Part shown: positions 18,602-28,095 of the stretch, in pieces | How the letters are laid out: every line of letters begins with the position of its first letter | Position numbering within the stretch: position 1 is the first letter of the stretch | NCBI GenBank assembly: GCA_000335715.1 | Contig: AMYZ01000018.1 | Location: 1-64,000 of the forward strand | Length of the DNA: 64,000 bases | DNA from: a beta proteobacterium L13 | Lineage (GTDB): Bacteria > Pseudomonadota > Gammaproteobacteria > Burkholderiales > Chromobacteriaceae | Reading direction: 5' to 3' | Position numbers and translations under genes: made by a program | Notes under the pieces: generated by a model | Told to the model about the DNA's origin: nothing | The model's database searches: none | What the model saw: only the letters and a program-made list of their open reading frames with translations

Positions 18602-20746
18602 TCAGAGCCTGCGGAAAGCTGGCAGCGATGCCAGCAAGCGCTTGCCGTATTGCTGGCGCACAATGCGGTTGTCCAGGATGGTCACGCGGCCATAGTCGCT
18701 TTCCGTGCGGATCAGGCGGCCTACGGCCTGTACCAGCTTGATGGAAGCCTCCGGCACGGTGAGCTCGATGAACGGGTTGCCGCCGCGCTTTTCGATCCAG
18801 CGCGACAGGGTGCGGCCAACCGGGTCGTCCGGCATGGCAAACGGCAGCTTGGCAATGATCACGTGCACGCAGGCTTCGCCCGGCAGGTCCAGCCCTTCCG
18901 AGAACGAATCCAGGCCAAACAGCACGCTGGGGCGCTGCTCTTTCAGCGCGGTGTAGTGGTTGGTCAGTAGCACGGCCTTGGGCAGCTCGCCCTGCATCTG
19001 CACGCACTGGCGCAGCTCGGCAGGGATGCCCTCTGCCACTTCCTGCATCTGGCGGCGCGAGGTAAACAACACCAGCGTACCCAGCGGCTGCGACAAGTCG
19101 ATGAGGCGGGGTAGCCACTCGATGATTTCGCGTGTATGTGCAGCGGGGTCCTTGGGGGTGGCGTGCAGCGGCGGCAGATAGAGCTCGCCTTGTTCATTGA
19201 AATTGAATGGGGAATCCAGCGCCACGCATTGCACATCGGGCAGCCATTTCAGGCCGGTTTGCGATAGCAGCAAGTCGAAATTGCCCAGCGACCGTAGCGT
19301 AGCCGAGGTCAGCAAGGCGCCCGACGCGCGCCGCCACAGGTTGGCCGCCAGGCTGCCGGCTGCGCTCACCGGCGAGGCCGAGAAAATATAGTCGCCCTTG
19401 CCGTCGGCGCGGCGGGTTACCCATTTGGCGATGGGCGGGGCGTTGTCGTCCGGCTCGCGCTCGTACAGGTCCCACAGCGCCACCAGCGGCTCGACCTTGC
19501 CCACAAAGAAACCGGCATCCGAGTTCAGTTTGTCCAGCAGCACGGCGTCTTGCTGCTTGTCTTTGCGCAGCGCGCCGATGGCGTCGGCCATGCCGGTGAG
19601 GTTCTTGTACAGTGCCCGCGCCGACAGGGCCATGTTGGCCGCAGGGATCTTCATGTGCTCTGGCAGTACGCCGTCCTCCACCAGCCAGCTGGGCTCCAGG
19701 TTGTCGCTATTGGCTTCCAGCTCGGTGACGCCCTGCAGCAGCCACAGCCATTCGGTAAGGCTTTCCATGCAGGCACCGGCGGCGTCCATGGCGTTGGCGC
19801 ACAGCTCGGGCTTGTCGATCAGCGTTTGCACGCGAGTGGCCAGCGCCGGCACTTTGTCCAGCCAGGCCATGGCCTGCGCCAGGCTGTGCTCGGCGGCAAA
19901 CTGGTTGACCGCTTTCTTGGCCAGGTGATGTGCCTCGTCAATGCAGTACAGGCTTTGCTCTGGCGCGGGCAGAATCACGCCACCGCCCATGGAAACATCG
20001 GCCAGCATCAGATCGTGGTTGGCTACCACCACGTCGACATTTTCCAGCGTATCGCGCGCCAGGTAGAACGGGCACTCGGCGCGGTTGGGGCAGCCGGCTT
20101 TCAGGCAGCCGTGGCGGTCGTTGGTCACGCGGCGCCACAGCTCGTCCGGGATGTTTTCTGCCCAGGTATCGCGGTCGCCGTTCCAGCGGCGGTAGTAGAA
20201 CTCGTCGGCCAGTTCGCGCAGGGCGTCGATCTCGGCTTGTTCCGGTTTGCGCTCCCACAGCGCCATGCTCGGGTCCATGGCCAGCAGCTCGCCCTGGGCC
20301 GTGTCGGCTGTCAATTGGTACAGGCGGTAGGGGCACAGGTAGCGGCCGCGGCCTTTGGCCAGCGCAAAAGTCAGCGGCAGGCCGCTTTTTTCTATGACAA
20401 AGGGCAGGTCACGGTTCACCAGCTGCTCTTGCAGGGCAATAGTGGCACTGGTGACCACCAGCTTCTTGCCGCGCGACTTGGCCATTACGCCGCCCGCCAG
20501 CAAATAGGCCAGGCTTTTGCCGACACCGGTGGGGCCCTCTACCACTACGATACTGTCGCCACTATTGTCTTCCGGCTCTTGTTCGCTATCGGTGGGCGGC
20601 ATGCTGCAGCGGCCAAAGGCGTTGGCGATTTCGGCCAGCATGCGGCGTTGCGCCGCGCGCGGGCGGAAGCCGGGCAGGTTTTCGGAAATGGCACGATAGT
20701 GGTCGCGCAGCAGGTTTTTTTCGATGTCGGTCAGCATGGGCGGCAT
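18602..20746 (-). CDS. dinG: ATP-dependent DNA helicase DinG
   Basis: DinG is a 5'-3' XPD-like superfamily 2 helicase that unwinds D-loops, R-loops and forks. The roughly 714-residue protein has Walker A EGPTGVGKSLAY, iron-sulfur cluster cysteines (KGRGRYLCPYRL, then C.KAGCPNRAEC), a DEAH box (CIDEAHH), and the C-terminal motifs FGLDSFSEGLDLPG and QAVGRLIR. It ends in YGKRLLASLPAF, as in the family. Two close in-frame starts (20746 and 20737) cannot be separated; the longer is given. It is divergent from the decarboxylase gene. Confidence 0.93.
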   Translation of the reverse strand: MPPMLTDIEKNLLRDHYRAISENLPGFRPRAAQRRMLAEIANAFGRCSMPPTDSEQEPEDNSGDSIVVVEGPTGVGKSLAYLLAGGVMAKSRGKKLVVTSATIALQEQLVNRDLPFVIEKSGLPLTFALAKGRGRYLCPYRLYQLTADTAQGELLAMDPSMALWERKPEQAEIDALRELADEFYYRRWNGDRDTWAENIPDELWRRVTNDRHGCLKAGCPNRAECPFYLARDTLENVDVVVANHDLMLADVSMGGGVILPAPEQSLYCIDEAHHLAKKAVNQFAAEHSLAQAMAWLDKVPALATRVQTLIDKPELCANAMDAAGACMESLTEWLWLLQGVTELEANSDNLEPSWLVEDGVLPEHMKIPAANMALSARALYKNLTGMADAIGALRKDKQQDAVLLDKLNSDAGFFVGKVEPLVALWDLYEREPDDNAPPIAKWVTRRADGKGDYIFSASPVSAAGSLAANLWRRASGALLTSATLRSLGNFDLLLSQTGLKWLPDVQCVALDSPFNFNEQGELYLPPLHATPKDPAAHTREIIEWLPRLIDLSQPLGTLVLFTSRRQMQEVAEGIPAELRQCVQMQGELPKAVLLTNHYTALKEQRPSVLFGLDSFSEGLDLPGEACVHVIIAKLPFAMPDDPVGRTLSRWIEKRGGNPFIELTVPEASIKLVQAVGRLIRTESDYGRVTILDNRIVRQQYGKRLLASLPAFRRL

Positions 20747-20926
20747 TGTAGCGGATTGGCGCCCCCCCTGCTGCCAAGGCGACATCGACCATGCGGTTTT
20801 GCGCCTGCAGCATGACATTGTGGCCGGGCTGTGCTTACGATAGCGTCAAACAAAGCCGTACCAAGCTGCGGCCATAACAGTACGACAGACATCATAAAAA
20901 CACGCTGTATCCAGAGGAGAGCACCG

Positions 20927-22885
20927 ATGAATCCGGTGAGCAGAGTATTGGTGGTAAGCGATGATGCTGCCTGGCAGGCCGACGTGCTGGCCGAGCTGGC
21001 TGCTGTAGCAGGCAAGATGGCGAATCCGTTTGGCCTGTGTTTTGAAGGGGTTGGCCGCAGTAGCGATGCCCTGGCGCGCGCCGGTAGCGATGGCGAAGTG
21101 CAGATCGTGCTGGTGGACAAGGGGCTGAAAGAAAAAGGCACGACCCAGCCTGCAGTGCAGCTGGCCAACCAGATCAACCGCCTGCGCCCCGAGCTGTCGC
21201 TATACATCCTGCTGCAGGATGACGATGAAAAAGTGGTGATGGAAGAGCTGGCCAGCCACGCCATTGATGGCTATTTCTATCGTGACGAGCGCGATTTCAA
21301 CGGCTGGTTCCGCATTCTGGCCGCCGAAATGGGCGAGAAGGCCGCCACGCCGTTTTACGACAAGCTCAAGCAATACGTACGCATGGCCAAGGATTCGTGG
21401 CACACGCCAGGCCACGCCGGTGGCGACTCGCTGAAAGGCAGCCCGTGGGTGGGCGATTTTTACGATTTTGTCGGCGAAGAAATGCTGCGCGCCGACCTGT
21501 CGGTATCGGTGCCGATGCTGGACTCGCTGCTGCACCCCACCGGTGTGATAGCCGAAGCGCAAACCCTGGCTGCCAAAGCGTTTGGTGCGCGTAAAACCTA
21601 CTTTGCCACCAACGGCACCTCCACCTCGAACAAGGTGATCTTCCAGACCCTGCTGGCGCCGGGCGACAAGCTGCTGCTGGACCGCAACTGCCACAAGTCG
21701 GTGCACCACGGCGTGATTCTGTCTGGCGCGCAGCCGGTGTACCTGGATTCGTCCGTCAATCGCCAGTACGGCATTTTCGGCCCGGTGCCCAAGCAGGTTA
21801 TCTTCGACGCCATTGCGGCCAACCCTGATGCGCGCGTGCTGATTCTGACCAGCTGCACCTACGACGGCCTGCGCTACGACCTGAAGCCCATCATCGAAGC
21901 GGCGCACGCCGCCGGTATCAAGGTGATCGTGGACGAGGCCTGGTATGGCCACGCACGTTTCCACCACGCCTTCCGCCCCACCGCGCTGGAATCCGGCGCC
22001 GATTACGTTACCCAGAGTACGCACAAGATCCTGTCGGCTTTTTCGCAGGCCAGCATGATCCACGTAAACGACCCCACGTTCGACGAACATCTGTTCCGCG
22101 AAAACTTCAATATGCACACCTCCACCAGCCCGCAGTACAACCTGATTGCCAGCCTGGACGTGGCGCGCAAACAGGCGGTGACCGAAGGCTTCCGCCTGCT
22201 GGACCGTGCCTTGAAGCTGGCGCAGGAGCTGCGGCAGAAGATCAACTCCACCGGTGCTTTCCGCGTGCTGGAGCTGGACGACCTGCTACCGGAGTCGGTA
22301 CGCGACGACAGCGTGCAGCTGGACCCCACCAAGCTGACGGTGGACATTTCACAAAGCGGCTATTCCACCGACGAGCTGCAGCGTGCGCTGTTCGAGCGCT
22401 TCAATATCCAGATCGAAAAATCCACCTTCAATACCATCACCCTGCTGCTGACCGTGGGCACCACGCGTAGCAAGATGTCGCGCCTGTTTGACGCACTATT
22501 GCGGCTGGCCAAAGAACAGCGCCCACCGCGTACATTGGGCAAAATGCCGGAAATTCCCGGCTTCTCGCGCCTGGCCTGCCTGCCGCGCGACGCGTTTTAT
22601 GAAGCGGGCGAGCGCCTGCCACTGCTGGACGACGACGGCCTGCCCAGCGCTGCGCTGACCGGCCGCGTGTGTTGCGACCAGATCGTGCCGTACCCGCCGG
22701 GTATCCCGGTGCTGGTGCCGGGCCAGGTGATCGAGGCCAATATCGTGGCCTATATGGCGCGGCTGCTGAAAACGCAAAAGAGCATAGAAATGCACGGCCT
22801 GGCCGAGGAGGGGGGCGAGTTCTGCGTGAGGGTACTGCGGGATGATGAGCTGGCAGGCTTGCCTAGTCGTGCCTGGTTCAACTGA
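20927..22885 (+). CDS. Orn/Lys/Arg decarboxylase (fold type I, PLP)
   Basis: This 652-residue pyridoxal-phosphate decarboxylase acts on a basic amino acid to give cadaverine, putrescine or agmatine. It has an N-terminal wing domain that resembles a receiver fold, then the major domain with TPGHAGGDSL, FATNGTSTSNK, the PLP aspartate in VIVDEAWYGHARFH and the Schiff-base lysine in TQSTHKILSAFSQASMIHV. A C-terminal domain has PYPPGIPVLVPGQ. The STHK.L..FSQASMIHV form is closer to lysine/arginine decarboxylases than to SpeC, but the substrate cannot be fixed. The ATG at 20927 has GAGGAG upstream. Confidence 0.88.
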   Translation: MNPVSRVLVVSDDAAWQADVLAELAAVAGKMANPFGLCFEGVGRSSDALARAGSDGEVQIVLVDKGLKEKGTTQPAVQLANQINRLRPELSLYILLQDDDEKVVMEELASHAIDGYFYRDERDFNGWFRILAAEMGEKAATPFYDKLKQYVRMAKDSWHTPGHAGGDSLKGSPWVGDFYDFVGEEMLRADLSVSVPMLDSLLHPTGVIAEAQTLAAKAFGARKTYFATNGTSTSNKVIFQTLLAPGDKLLLDRNCHKSVHHGVILSGAQPVYLDSSVNRQYGIFGPVPKQVIFDAIAANPDARVLILTSCTYDGLRYDLKPIIEAAHAAGIKVIVDEAWYGHARFHHAFRPTALESGADYVTQSTHKILSAFSQASMIHVNDPTFDEHLFRENFNMHTSTSPQYNLIASLDVARKQAVTEGFRLLDRALKLAQELRQKINSTGAFRVLELDDLLPESVRDDSVQLDPTKLTVDISQSGYSTDELQRALFERFNIQIEKSTFNTITLLLTVGTTRSKMSRLFDALLRLAKEQRPPRTLGKMPEIPGFSRLACLPRDAFYEAGERLPLLDDDGLPSAALTGRVCCDQIVPYPPGIPVLVPGQVIEANIVAYMARLLKTQKSIEMHGLAEEGGEFCVRVLRDDELAGLPSRAWFN

Positions 22886-22950
22886 CCTTATGGCCAGCGG
22901 GTAGCGTTTTGTTAAACAGCTGTGCTGCTTCGCTAAAAGCCTGAAAAAAT

Positions 22951-22996
22951 GCCGGTGCGCCGCAAGTGATTGATCTTGCAGCGCATCGGCGTTTTT
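22951..22996 (+). terminator. Terminator after the decarboxylase
   Basis: GCCGGTGCGC and GCAAG (22951-22966) pair with CTTGC and GCGCATCGGC (22975-22990) and are followed by GTTTTTA. This is a long rho-independent terminator. Confidence 0.8.
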
Positions 22997-23086
22997 ATTG
23001 CCTGATGGCAGTCACTTGAAACCGGCTTGGGCTTGTCACCAATGTGGATTTCGTATACATATAACCATGTCGCAATTTTGTAAATC

Positions 23087-23096
23087 ATGAATTCAT
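23087..23096. promoter_or_regulatory. Possible ArgR-type operator upstream of argF
   Basis: A perfect palindrome ATGAATTCAT lies in an AT-rich stretch 122 bases before argF and is followed by CATGAAC. ArgR boxes are built from TGAAT/ATTCA half sites, here abutting rather than spaced. The match is short, so this is only a suggestion. The 332-base gap between the decarboxylase and argF otherwise holds the terminator and presumably the argF promoter. Confidence 0.25.
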
Positions 23097-23217
23097 CATG
23101 AACAATATTGCGTTGATCAACCCGATGACAGATGGTTTGCGTGTAGTAATGTGCCGCCGCGCATGAAAACGCCACGTTTTCACAGCGCCGTGGCATTAAT
23201 TTTTTTCGGAACCCGAT

Positions 23218-24141
23218 ATGAAGCAGCCCAAACACTTTCTCCAGTTCACAGACCTTTCCGCCGCGGAGTACCAACACATCTTCGAGCGAGCCCAGGTACT
23301 GAAGCGACGACAAGTGTCCGGCGAGCTGTACCGCCCACTGGTGGGCCGGGTCATGACCATGATCTTCGAAAAAAACTCCACGCGTACCCGCGTATCGTTT
23401 GAAGCCGGCATGTCGCAGCTGGGTGGCCACGCCATGTTCCTGGACGGCAAGAGCTCGCAGATCGGCCGTGGTGAACCGGTAGAAGATACCGCCCGCGTGC
23501 TGTCGCGCATGGCCGATATCATCATGATCCGCACCTTCGAGCAGAACATGGTGGAAAGGTTGGCCGCATTTTCCCGCGTACCGGTGATCAACGGCCTGAC
23601 CAACGAATACCACCCGTGCCAGATTCTGGCCGACATCCTGACCTATATCGAACACCGTGGCAGCATCGCCGGCAAAACAGTGGCGTGGATTGGCGATGGC
23701 AACAATATGGCGCGTACCTGGCTGCAAGCCGCCAAGCTGCTGGGTTTCAAGCTTAAAGTGGCCACGCCGGTGGGTTACGAGCTGCAAGTGCTGGATGGCC
23801 AGCATTACGATAGCGACTGTTTCGAAGCCTTCCACAATCCGGCGTCTGCCGTAGCCGGTGCCGACCTGGTAACCACCGACGTATTTACCAGTATGGGCTT
23901 TGAAGGCGAGGCGGAAGCGCGCCGTGCAGCGTTCGAAGGCTATATGGTGAGTACCGACCTGATGACGCTGGCCAAGCCGGACGCGCTGTTCATGCACTGC
24001 CTGCCGGCGCACCGTGGCGAAGAAGTGGCGGCCGAGGTGATCGACGGCCCGCAAAGCGTAGTATGGGACGAAGCAGAAAACCGCATGCACGCCCAGAAAG
24101 CCCTGATTGAATACCTGATGCTGGGTCGTGTACACGACTGA
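23218..24141 (+). CDS. argF: Ornithine carbamoyltransferase
   Basis: This enzyme makes citrulline from ornithine and carbamoyl phosphate in arginine biosynthesis. The 307-residue protein has the carbamoyl-phosphate site [11 protein letters not shown], the HPCQ block, [10 protein letters not shown] for ornithine binding and the [13 protein letters not shown] signature containing the ornithine-site cysteine. argG follows after 28 bases, so two consecutive pathway enzymes are co-transcribed. Confidence 0.96.
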   Translation: MKQPKHFLQFTDLSAAEYQHIFERAQVLKRRQVSGELYRPLVGRVMTMIFEKNSTRTRVSFEAGMSQLGGHAMFLDGKSSQIGRGEPVEDTARVLSRMADIIMIRTFEQNMVERLAAFSRVPVINGLTNEYHPCQILADILTYIEHRGSIAGKTVAWIGDGNNMARTWLQAAKLLGFKLKVATPVGYELQVLDGQHYDSDCFEAFHNPASAVAGADLVTTDVFTSMGFEGEAEARRAAFEGYMVSTDLMTLAKPDALFMHCLPAHRGEEVAAEVIDGPQSVVWDEAENRMHAQKALIEYLMLGRVHD

Positions 24142-24169
24142 CCCGGCTTGTAGACTGAGAGAGAAGACG

Positions 24170-25390
24170 ATGGCAGACATCAATAAAGTGGTATTGGCCT
24201 ATTCCGGTGGCCTGGATACTTCGGTGATCCTGAAGTGGTTGCAAGACACTTATCAATGCGAAGTGGTGACCTTCACCGCCGACCTGGGCCAGGGCGAAGA
24301 GCTGGAGCCGGCACGCCAGAAGGCGCTGCAGTTCGGCATCAAGCAGGAAAACATCTTCATCGATGACCTGCGCGAAGAGTTTGTACGCGACTTCGTGTTC
24401 CCGATGTTCCGCGCCAACACCATTTACGAAGGCGAATACCTGCTGGGTACCTCCATCGCCCGCCCGCTGATCGCCAAACGCCAGATCGAAATCGCCAACC
24501 TGACCGGTGCCGATGCGGTATCGCACGGCGCGACCGGCAAGGGTAACGACCAGGTGCGCTTCGAGCTGGGCTACTATGGCCTGAAGCCGGACGTAAAAGT
24601 GATTGCCCCATGGCGCGAGTGGGACCTGCTGTCCCGCGAAAAACTGCTGGCCTACGCCGAGAAAAACGGCATTCCGGTGGACATGAAGCACAAGAACGGT
24701 GGCGCGCCATACTCCATGGACGCCAACCTGCTGCACATCTCCTTTGAAGGCCGCCATCTGGAAAACCCGTCCGCCGAGGCCGAAGAAGCCATGTGGCGCT
24801 GGACCGTGTCGCCAGAAGCGGCACCGGATGAAGCCGAATACCTGGACGTAGAGTTCGAAAAAGGCGACATCGTCGCGCTGAACGGCGTACGCCTGGCAGC
24901 CCACGACGTGCTGGCCAAGCTGAACGAGCTGGGTGGCAAGCACGGTATCGGCCGCCTGGATCTGGTGGAAAACCGTTACGTGGGCATGAAGTCCCGCGGC
25001 TGCTACGAAACCCCGGGCGGCACCATCATCCTGAAGGCGCACCGCGCGATCGAGTCCATTACCCTGGACCGCGAAGTAGCCCACCTGAAAGATGACCTGA
25101 TGCCACGCTACGCCAGCCTGATCTACAACGGCTACTGGTGGGCGCCGGAGCGCAAAGCACTGCAAACCCTGATCGACTACACCCAGCAAACCGTTAACGG
25201 CTGGGTACGCCTGAAGCTGTACAAGGGCAATGTGATCGTGGTGAGCCGCGACTCCAAAACCAACTCGCTGTTCGACATGAACATCGCCACCTTCGACGAC
25301 GACGGCGGTGCTTACAACCAGGCCGACGCTGGCGGCTTCATCAAGCTGAACGCACTGCGCATGCGCATTGCCGGCCGCCTGAGCAAGTAA
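24170..25390 (+). CDS. argG: Argininosuccinate synthase
   Basis: ArgG condenses citrulline and aspartate with ATP to give argininosuccinate, the step directly after ArgF. The 406-residue protein begins with [20 protein letters not shown], which contains the ATP pyrophosphatase P-loop SGGLDTS. It also has [13 protein letters not shown] and the [17 protein letters not shown] block. I chose the ATG at 24170, preceded by AGAGAGAAG; the in-frame upstream start lies inside argF. A strong terminator follows. Confidence 0.97.
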   Translation: MADINKVVLAYSGGLDTSVILKWLQDTYQCEVVTFTADLGQGEELEPARQKALQFGIKQENIFIDDLREEFVRDFVFPMFRANTIYEGEYLLGTSIARPLIAKRQIEIANLTGADAVSHGATGKGNDQVRFELGYYGLKPDVKVIAPWREWDLLSREKLLAYAEKNGIPVDMKHKNGGAPYSMDANLLHISFEGRHLENPSAEAEEAMWRWTVSPEAAPDEAEYLDVEFEKGDIVALNGVRLAAHDVLAKLNELGGKHGIGRLDLVENRYVGMKSRGCYETPGGTIILKAHRAIESITLDREVAHLKDDLMPRYASLIYNGYWWAPERKALQTLIDYTQQTVNGWVRLKLYKGNVIVVSRDSKTNSLFDMNIATFDDDGGAYNQADAGGFIKLNALRMRIAGRLSK

Positions 25391-25415
25391 GCCAATCGGT
25401 ATCGATCTGTACCAG

Positions 25416-25441
25416 CCGCACCCCATGGGGTGCGGTTTTTT
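25416..25441 (+). terminator. Terminator after argG
   Basis: The perfect self-complementary stem CCGCACCCCATGGGGTGCGG (25416-25435) is followed by six Ts. Confidence 0.9.
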
Positions 25442-25487
25442 ATTACCGCTTCTATAATGGCGGCCAACCTTTTAGCGCAAAGACATC

Positions 25488-25691
25488 ATGAGCGAAGAAC
25501 AATTTACCAACTGGTCGATGGGCATCCTGCTGACCGGTCTGATCATTTTCATGGGTTTCATCATTTACGATCTGGGCAAGAAATCGAATGCCGGCAAAAC
25601 CGGCATGATTGCGCTGTTCATTGTGCTGGGCTTCGGCGTGGTGGGCTTTGTGTTCAAGAACGTGCTGGTGGAGTTCATGCTGCTCAAATGA
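25488..25691 (+). CDS. DUF2788 family small membrane protein
   Basis: This 67-residue protein has two hydrophobic helices (about residues 12-27 and 39-62) separated by a basic turn (DLGKKSNAGKTG). The sequence fits the DUF2788 family of small inner-membrane proteins. Its function is unknown. Its stop overlaps the next start as ATGA, so the cold-shock/DUF1294 protein is translationally coupled to it. A GTTGGCCGC motif copy (25460) lies just upstream. Confidence 0.8.
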   Translation: MSEEQFTNWSMGILLTGLIIFMGFIIYDLGKKSNAGKTGMIALFIVLGFGVVGFVFKNVLVEFMLLK

Positions 25692-26524
25692 GCGCTACGT
25701 CAACAATCAGTGAAGGCGCGCTGGCCAGCTGGGACGCCGCGCGCGGTTTCGGTTTTATCCGCCAGGCGGATGGCAGCCGGCTGTTTGCCCACGCCAGTGT
25801 GTTTGCCGGCGGCGTGTTGCCACAGCCGGGCGATACTGTGCAATACCGCCGTGGCCCAGGCCGCGATGGACGCCCGCAGGCTAGCTGGGCGCAGGTCAAA
25901 ACCGCACGGCGGGATAGCGCACGGTGCAAAGGCGTGCTGCAGCATTGGGACGATGCGCGCGGTTTCGGTTTTATCGATACAGAAGATGGCCAGTCGCTGT
26001 TCGTGCACGTGTCGGCCTTTCCCGTATCGCCCAGGCGCCCGCTGCCCGGGGAAGAGGTGTATTACAAGGCAGGCCATAACGAGCAGGGCAAGCCGGTAGC
26101 GGTATGGGCCAACCATGCCACTTTGCCAGGCCTGCAGGTGCTGGCCAGCCTCAAGACTGACCGTCGCCCGCGGCCATGGGCGGCCGGTGTAATGGTGCTG
26201 ATGTTGGCCGCATTGTGGCTGGCGGGCAGGGTAGCCACCTGGGTGCCGGCGGCGTATGGCCTGCTGAGCGTATTGCTGTTTCTGGCTTATGGCCGCGACA
26301 AGCACGCGGCGCAGCGCCAGCTGTGGCGCACGCCGGAAAGTACGCTGCACGCATTGGCGCTGCTAGGCGGCTGGCCGGGAGCGGCGCTGGCGCAGTACGT
26401 GTTCAACCATAAGTCCACTAAACCCGCGTTTCGTCGCTACTACTGGCTAAGCGTGGCATTGAATGTGGCCGGCCTGGCCTGGCTTGCGGGCCATGGCCTG
26501 CTGACTGCGGCCAACTTCGGCTAG
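25688..26524 (+). CDS. Tandem cold-shock-like domains fused to a DUF1294 membrane domain
   Basis: This 278-residue protein has two N-terminal cold-shock-like OB folds, with WDAARGFGFIRQ..GSRLFAH and WDDARGFGFIDT..GQSLFVH (near residues 14-35 and 85-106). Hydrophobic helices and a DUF1294 domain follow, with LAYGRDKHAAQ, LALLGGWPGAALAQ and FNHKSTKPAFR. Single CSD-DUF1294 fusions are common; two CSD copies in tandem are less so. CSDs bind single-stranded nucleic acid, so a membrane-tethered RNA or ssDNA binder is inferred. The start overlaps the DUF2788 stop; the longer upstream reading frame from 25430 covers the DUF2788 gene out of frame. Confidence 0.85.
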   Translation: MSATSTISEGALASWDAARGFGFIRQADGSRLFAHASVFAGGVLPQPGDTVQYRRGPGRDGRPQASWAQVKTARRDSARCKGVLQHWDDARGFGFIDTEDGQSLFVHVSAFPVSPRRPLPGEEVYYKAGHNEQGKPVAVWANHATLPGLQVLASLKTDRRPRPWAAGVMVLMLAALWLAGRVATWVPAAYGLLSVLLFLAYGRDKHAAQRQLWRTPESTLHALALLGGWPGAALAQYVFNHKSTKPAFRRYYWLSVALNVAGLAWLAGHGLLTAANFG

Positions 26525-26556
26525 AATACGCGCCATAACACGAAAGGAAGGGCGAT

Positions 26557-27057
26557 ATGCCATCGTTTGACATTGTGTCCGAAGTGGACAAAATCGAAGT
26601 ACGCAACGCGGTAGACCAATCCAACAAGGAAGTGTCCACCCGCTATGACTTCAAGGGTAGCGATGCCCGTATCGAAACCGGCGACAAGACGCTGACCCTG
26701 TTCGCAGACAGCGAATTCCAGCTGGACCAGGTAAACGATATCCTGGTGGCCAAACTGGCCAAGCGCGGTGTGGACGTGCGCTGCATGGAATACGGCAAGC
26801 TGGAAAAGGTGAGCGGCAACAAGGTGAAGAAAGTGCTGACCGTGAAGGAAGGCCTGGAAACCGACCTGGCCAAGAAAATCGTCAAGCTCATCAAGGACAG
26901 CAAGCTGAAAGTGCAGGCCAGCATCCAGGGTGAAGCAGTACGTGTGTCTGGCGCCAAGCGTGACATGTTGCAAGACGTGATTGCGCTGATGCGCAAGGAA
27001 ATTGCCGGTGATATGGAAAATGGTTTCCCGCTGCAGTTCAACAACTTCCGCGATTGA
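26557..27057 (+). CDS. yajQ: YajQ family nucleotide-binding protein
   Basis: This 166-residue protein begins [21 protein letters not shown] and contains YDFKGSDA, both diagnostic for YajQ (UPF0234). Two ferredoxin-like domains are expected. In Xanthomonas a YajQ protein binds c-di-GMP and works with a transcription factor; that role may apply in this c-di-GMP-rich genome but is not shown here. AAAGGAAGG precedes the start. Confidence 0.92.
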   Translation: MPSFDIVSEVDKIEVRNAVDQSNKEVSTRYDFKGSDARIETGDKTLTLFADSEFQLDQVNDILVAKLAKRGVDVRCMEYGKLEKVSGNKVKKVLTVKEGLETDLAKKIVKLIKDSKLKVQASIQGEAVRVSGAKRDMLQDVIALMRKEIAGDMENGFPLQFNNFRD

Positions 27058-27102
27058 TGCCGTAGCCCTGCCACGTTGATAAACGTTGGCCGCAAGCACG
27101 AG

Positions 27103-27132
27103 ACAAGGCCGCTGCTGATGCAGCGGCCTTGT
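27103..27132. terminator. Bidirectional terminator between yajQ and yghU
   Basis: ACAAGGCCGCTG (27103-27114) pairs perfectly with CAGCGGCCTTGT (27121-27132) between convergent genes. A motif copy (27085) lies just before it. Confidence 0.75.
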
Positions 27133-27144
27133 GCTTTGTGTTAC

Positions 27145-27993
27145 TTAGCGATCGAGATCAGCGGCGCTGTGGCGTTCGGCCAGCTGTTCGGCTTCGTCGC
27201 CCCAGGTGCGGTTCACGCGGCGGCCACGTTGTACCGCCGGGCGCTCGGCGATCTCGCGTGCCCAGCGTTGCACGTGCGGGTAGTCGTCTACCTGCAGGAA
27301 CTCGGCAGCGCCGTACAGCTGCCCCAGCACCAGCGCGCCGTACCACGGCCAGACTGCGATATCGGCAATGCTGTAGCTGCTGCCACCCAGATAAGGGCTT
27401 TCCGCCAGGCGGCGGTTCAGTACGTCCAGCTGGCGCTTGGCTTCCATGCTGAAGCGGTCGATGGCGTATTCGATTTTTACCGGCGCGTACTGGTAAAAGT
27501 GGCCGAAACCCCCGCCCAGATACGGCGCGCTACCCATCTGCCAGAATAGCCAGTTCAGCGTTTCGGTGCGGCTGGCTACGTCCTGCGGCAGGAGCGCGCC
27601 AAACTTCTCGGCCAGGTACAGCAGGATGGCGCCGGACTCGAACACGCGTACCGGTTGCTCGCTGCTGTGGTCCATCAGTGCCGGGATCTTGCTGTTGGGG
27701 TTAACCTCGACAAAACCACTGCCGAACTGGTCGCCCTGTTGAATGCGGATCAGCCAGGCATCGTACTCGGCGCCGCTCTTGCCCAGCGCCAGTAGCTCTT
27801 CCAGCATGATGGTGACTTTCACGCCATTGGGTGTGGCCAGCGAGTACAGCTGCAGCGGGTGTTCGCCGCGTGGCAGTGGCTGCTCGTGGGTGGGGCCGGC
27901 AATGGGGCGGTTGATATTGGCAAACTGGCCGCCGTTGGCCTGTTTCCATTCCCAGATGCGTGGCGGGGTGTATTGCGTGGTGGCTTCGCTCAT
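27145..27993 (-). CDS. yghU: Glutathione-dependent disulfide-bond oxidoreductase (YghU-like GST)
   Basis: This 282-residue glutathione S-transferase-like protein is nearly collinear with E. coli YghU: ANINRPIAGPTHEQPLP, QLYSLATPNGVKVTIMLEE, SGFVEVNPNSKIPAL and GGFGHFYQYAPVKIEYAI. The N-terminal thioredoxin-like domain binds two glutathiones and reduces disulfides; a helical C-terminal domain follows. I chose the Met at 27993 (MSEATTQYTPPR). It stands as a single gene. Confidence 0.93.
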   Translation of the reverse strand: MSEATTQYTPPRIWEWKQANGGQFANINRPIAGPTHEQPLPRGEHPLQLYSLATPNGVKVTIMLEELLALGKSGAEYDAWLIRIQQGDQFGSGFVEVNPNSKIPALMDHSSEQPVRVFESGAILLYLAEKFGALLPQDVASRTETLNWLFWQMGSAPYLGGGFGHFYQYAPVKIEYAIDRFSMEAKRQLDVLNRRLAESPYLGGSSYSIADIAVWPWYGALVLGQLYGAAEFLQVDDYPHVQRWAREIAERPAVQRGRRVNRTWGDEAEQLAERHSAADLDR

Positions 27994-28095
27994 GAAACGC
28001 TCCGTGTCTGGCTGCACTGGGCAGCGGCAAGGTTGGCCGCAAGAAGTGCGGGCATGCAGTGTAGATGGGGTGCGCGTGGCTGGATTAAAGCTGCC

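Noticed and set aside
23990-25426. 478-codon minus-strand frame opposite argG
   Set aside because: Shadow of argG; the argininosuccinate synthase motifs are on the plus strand.
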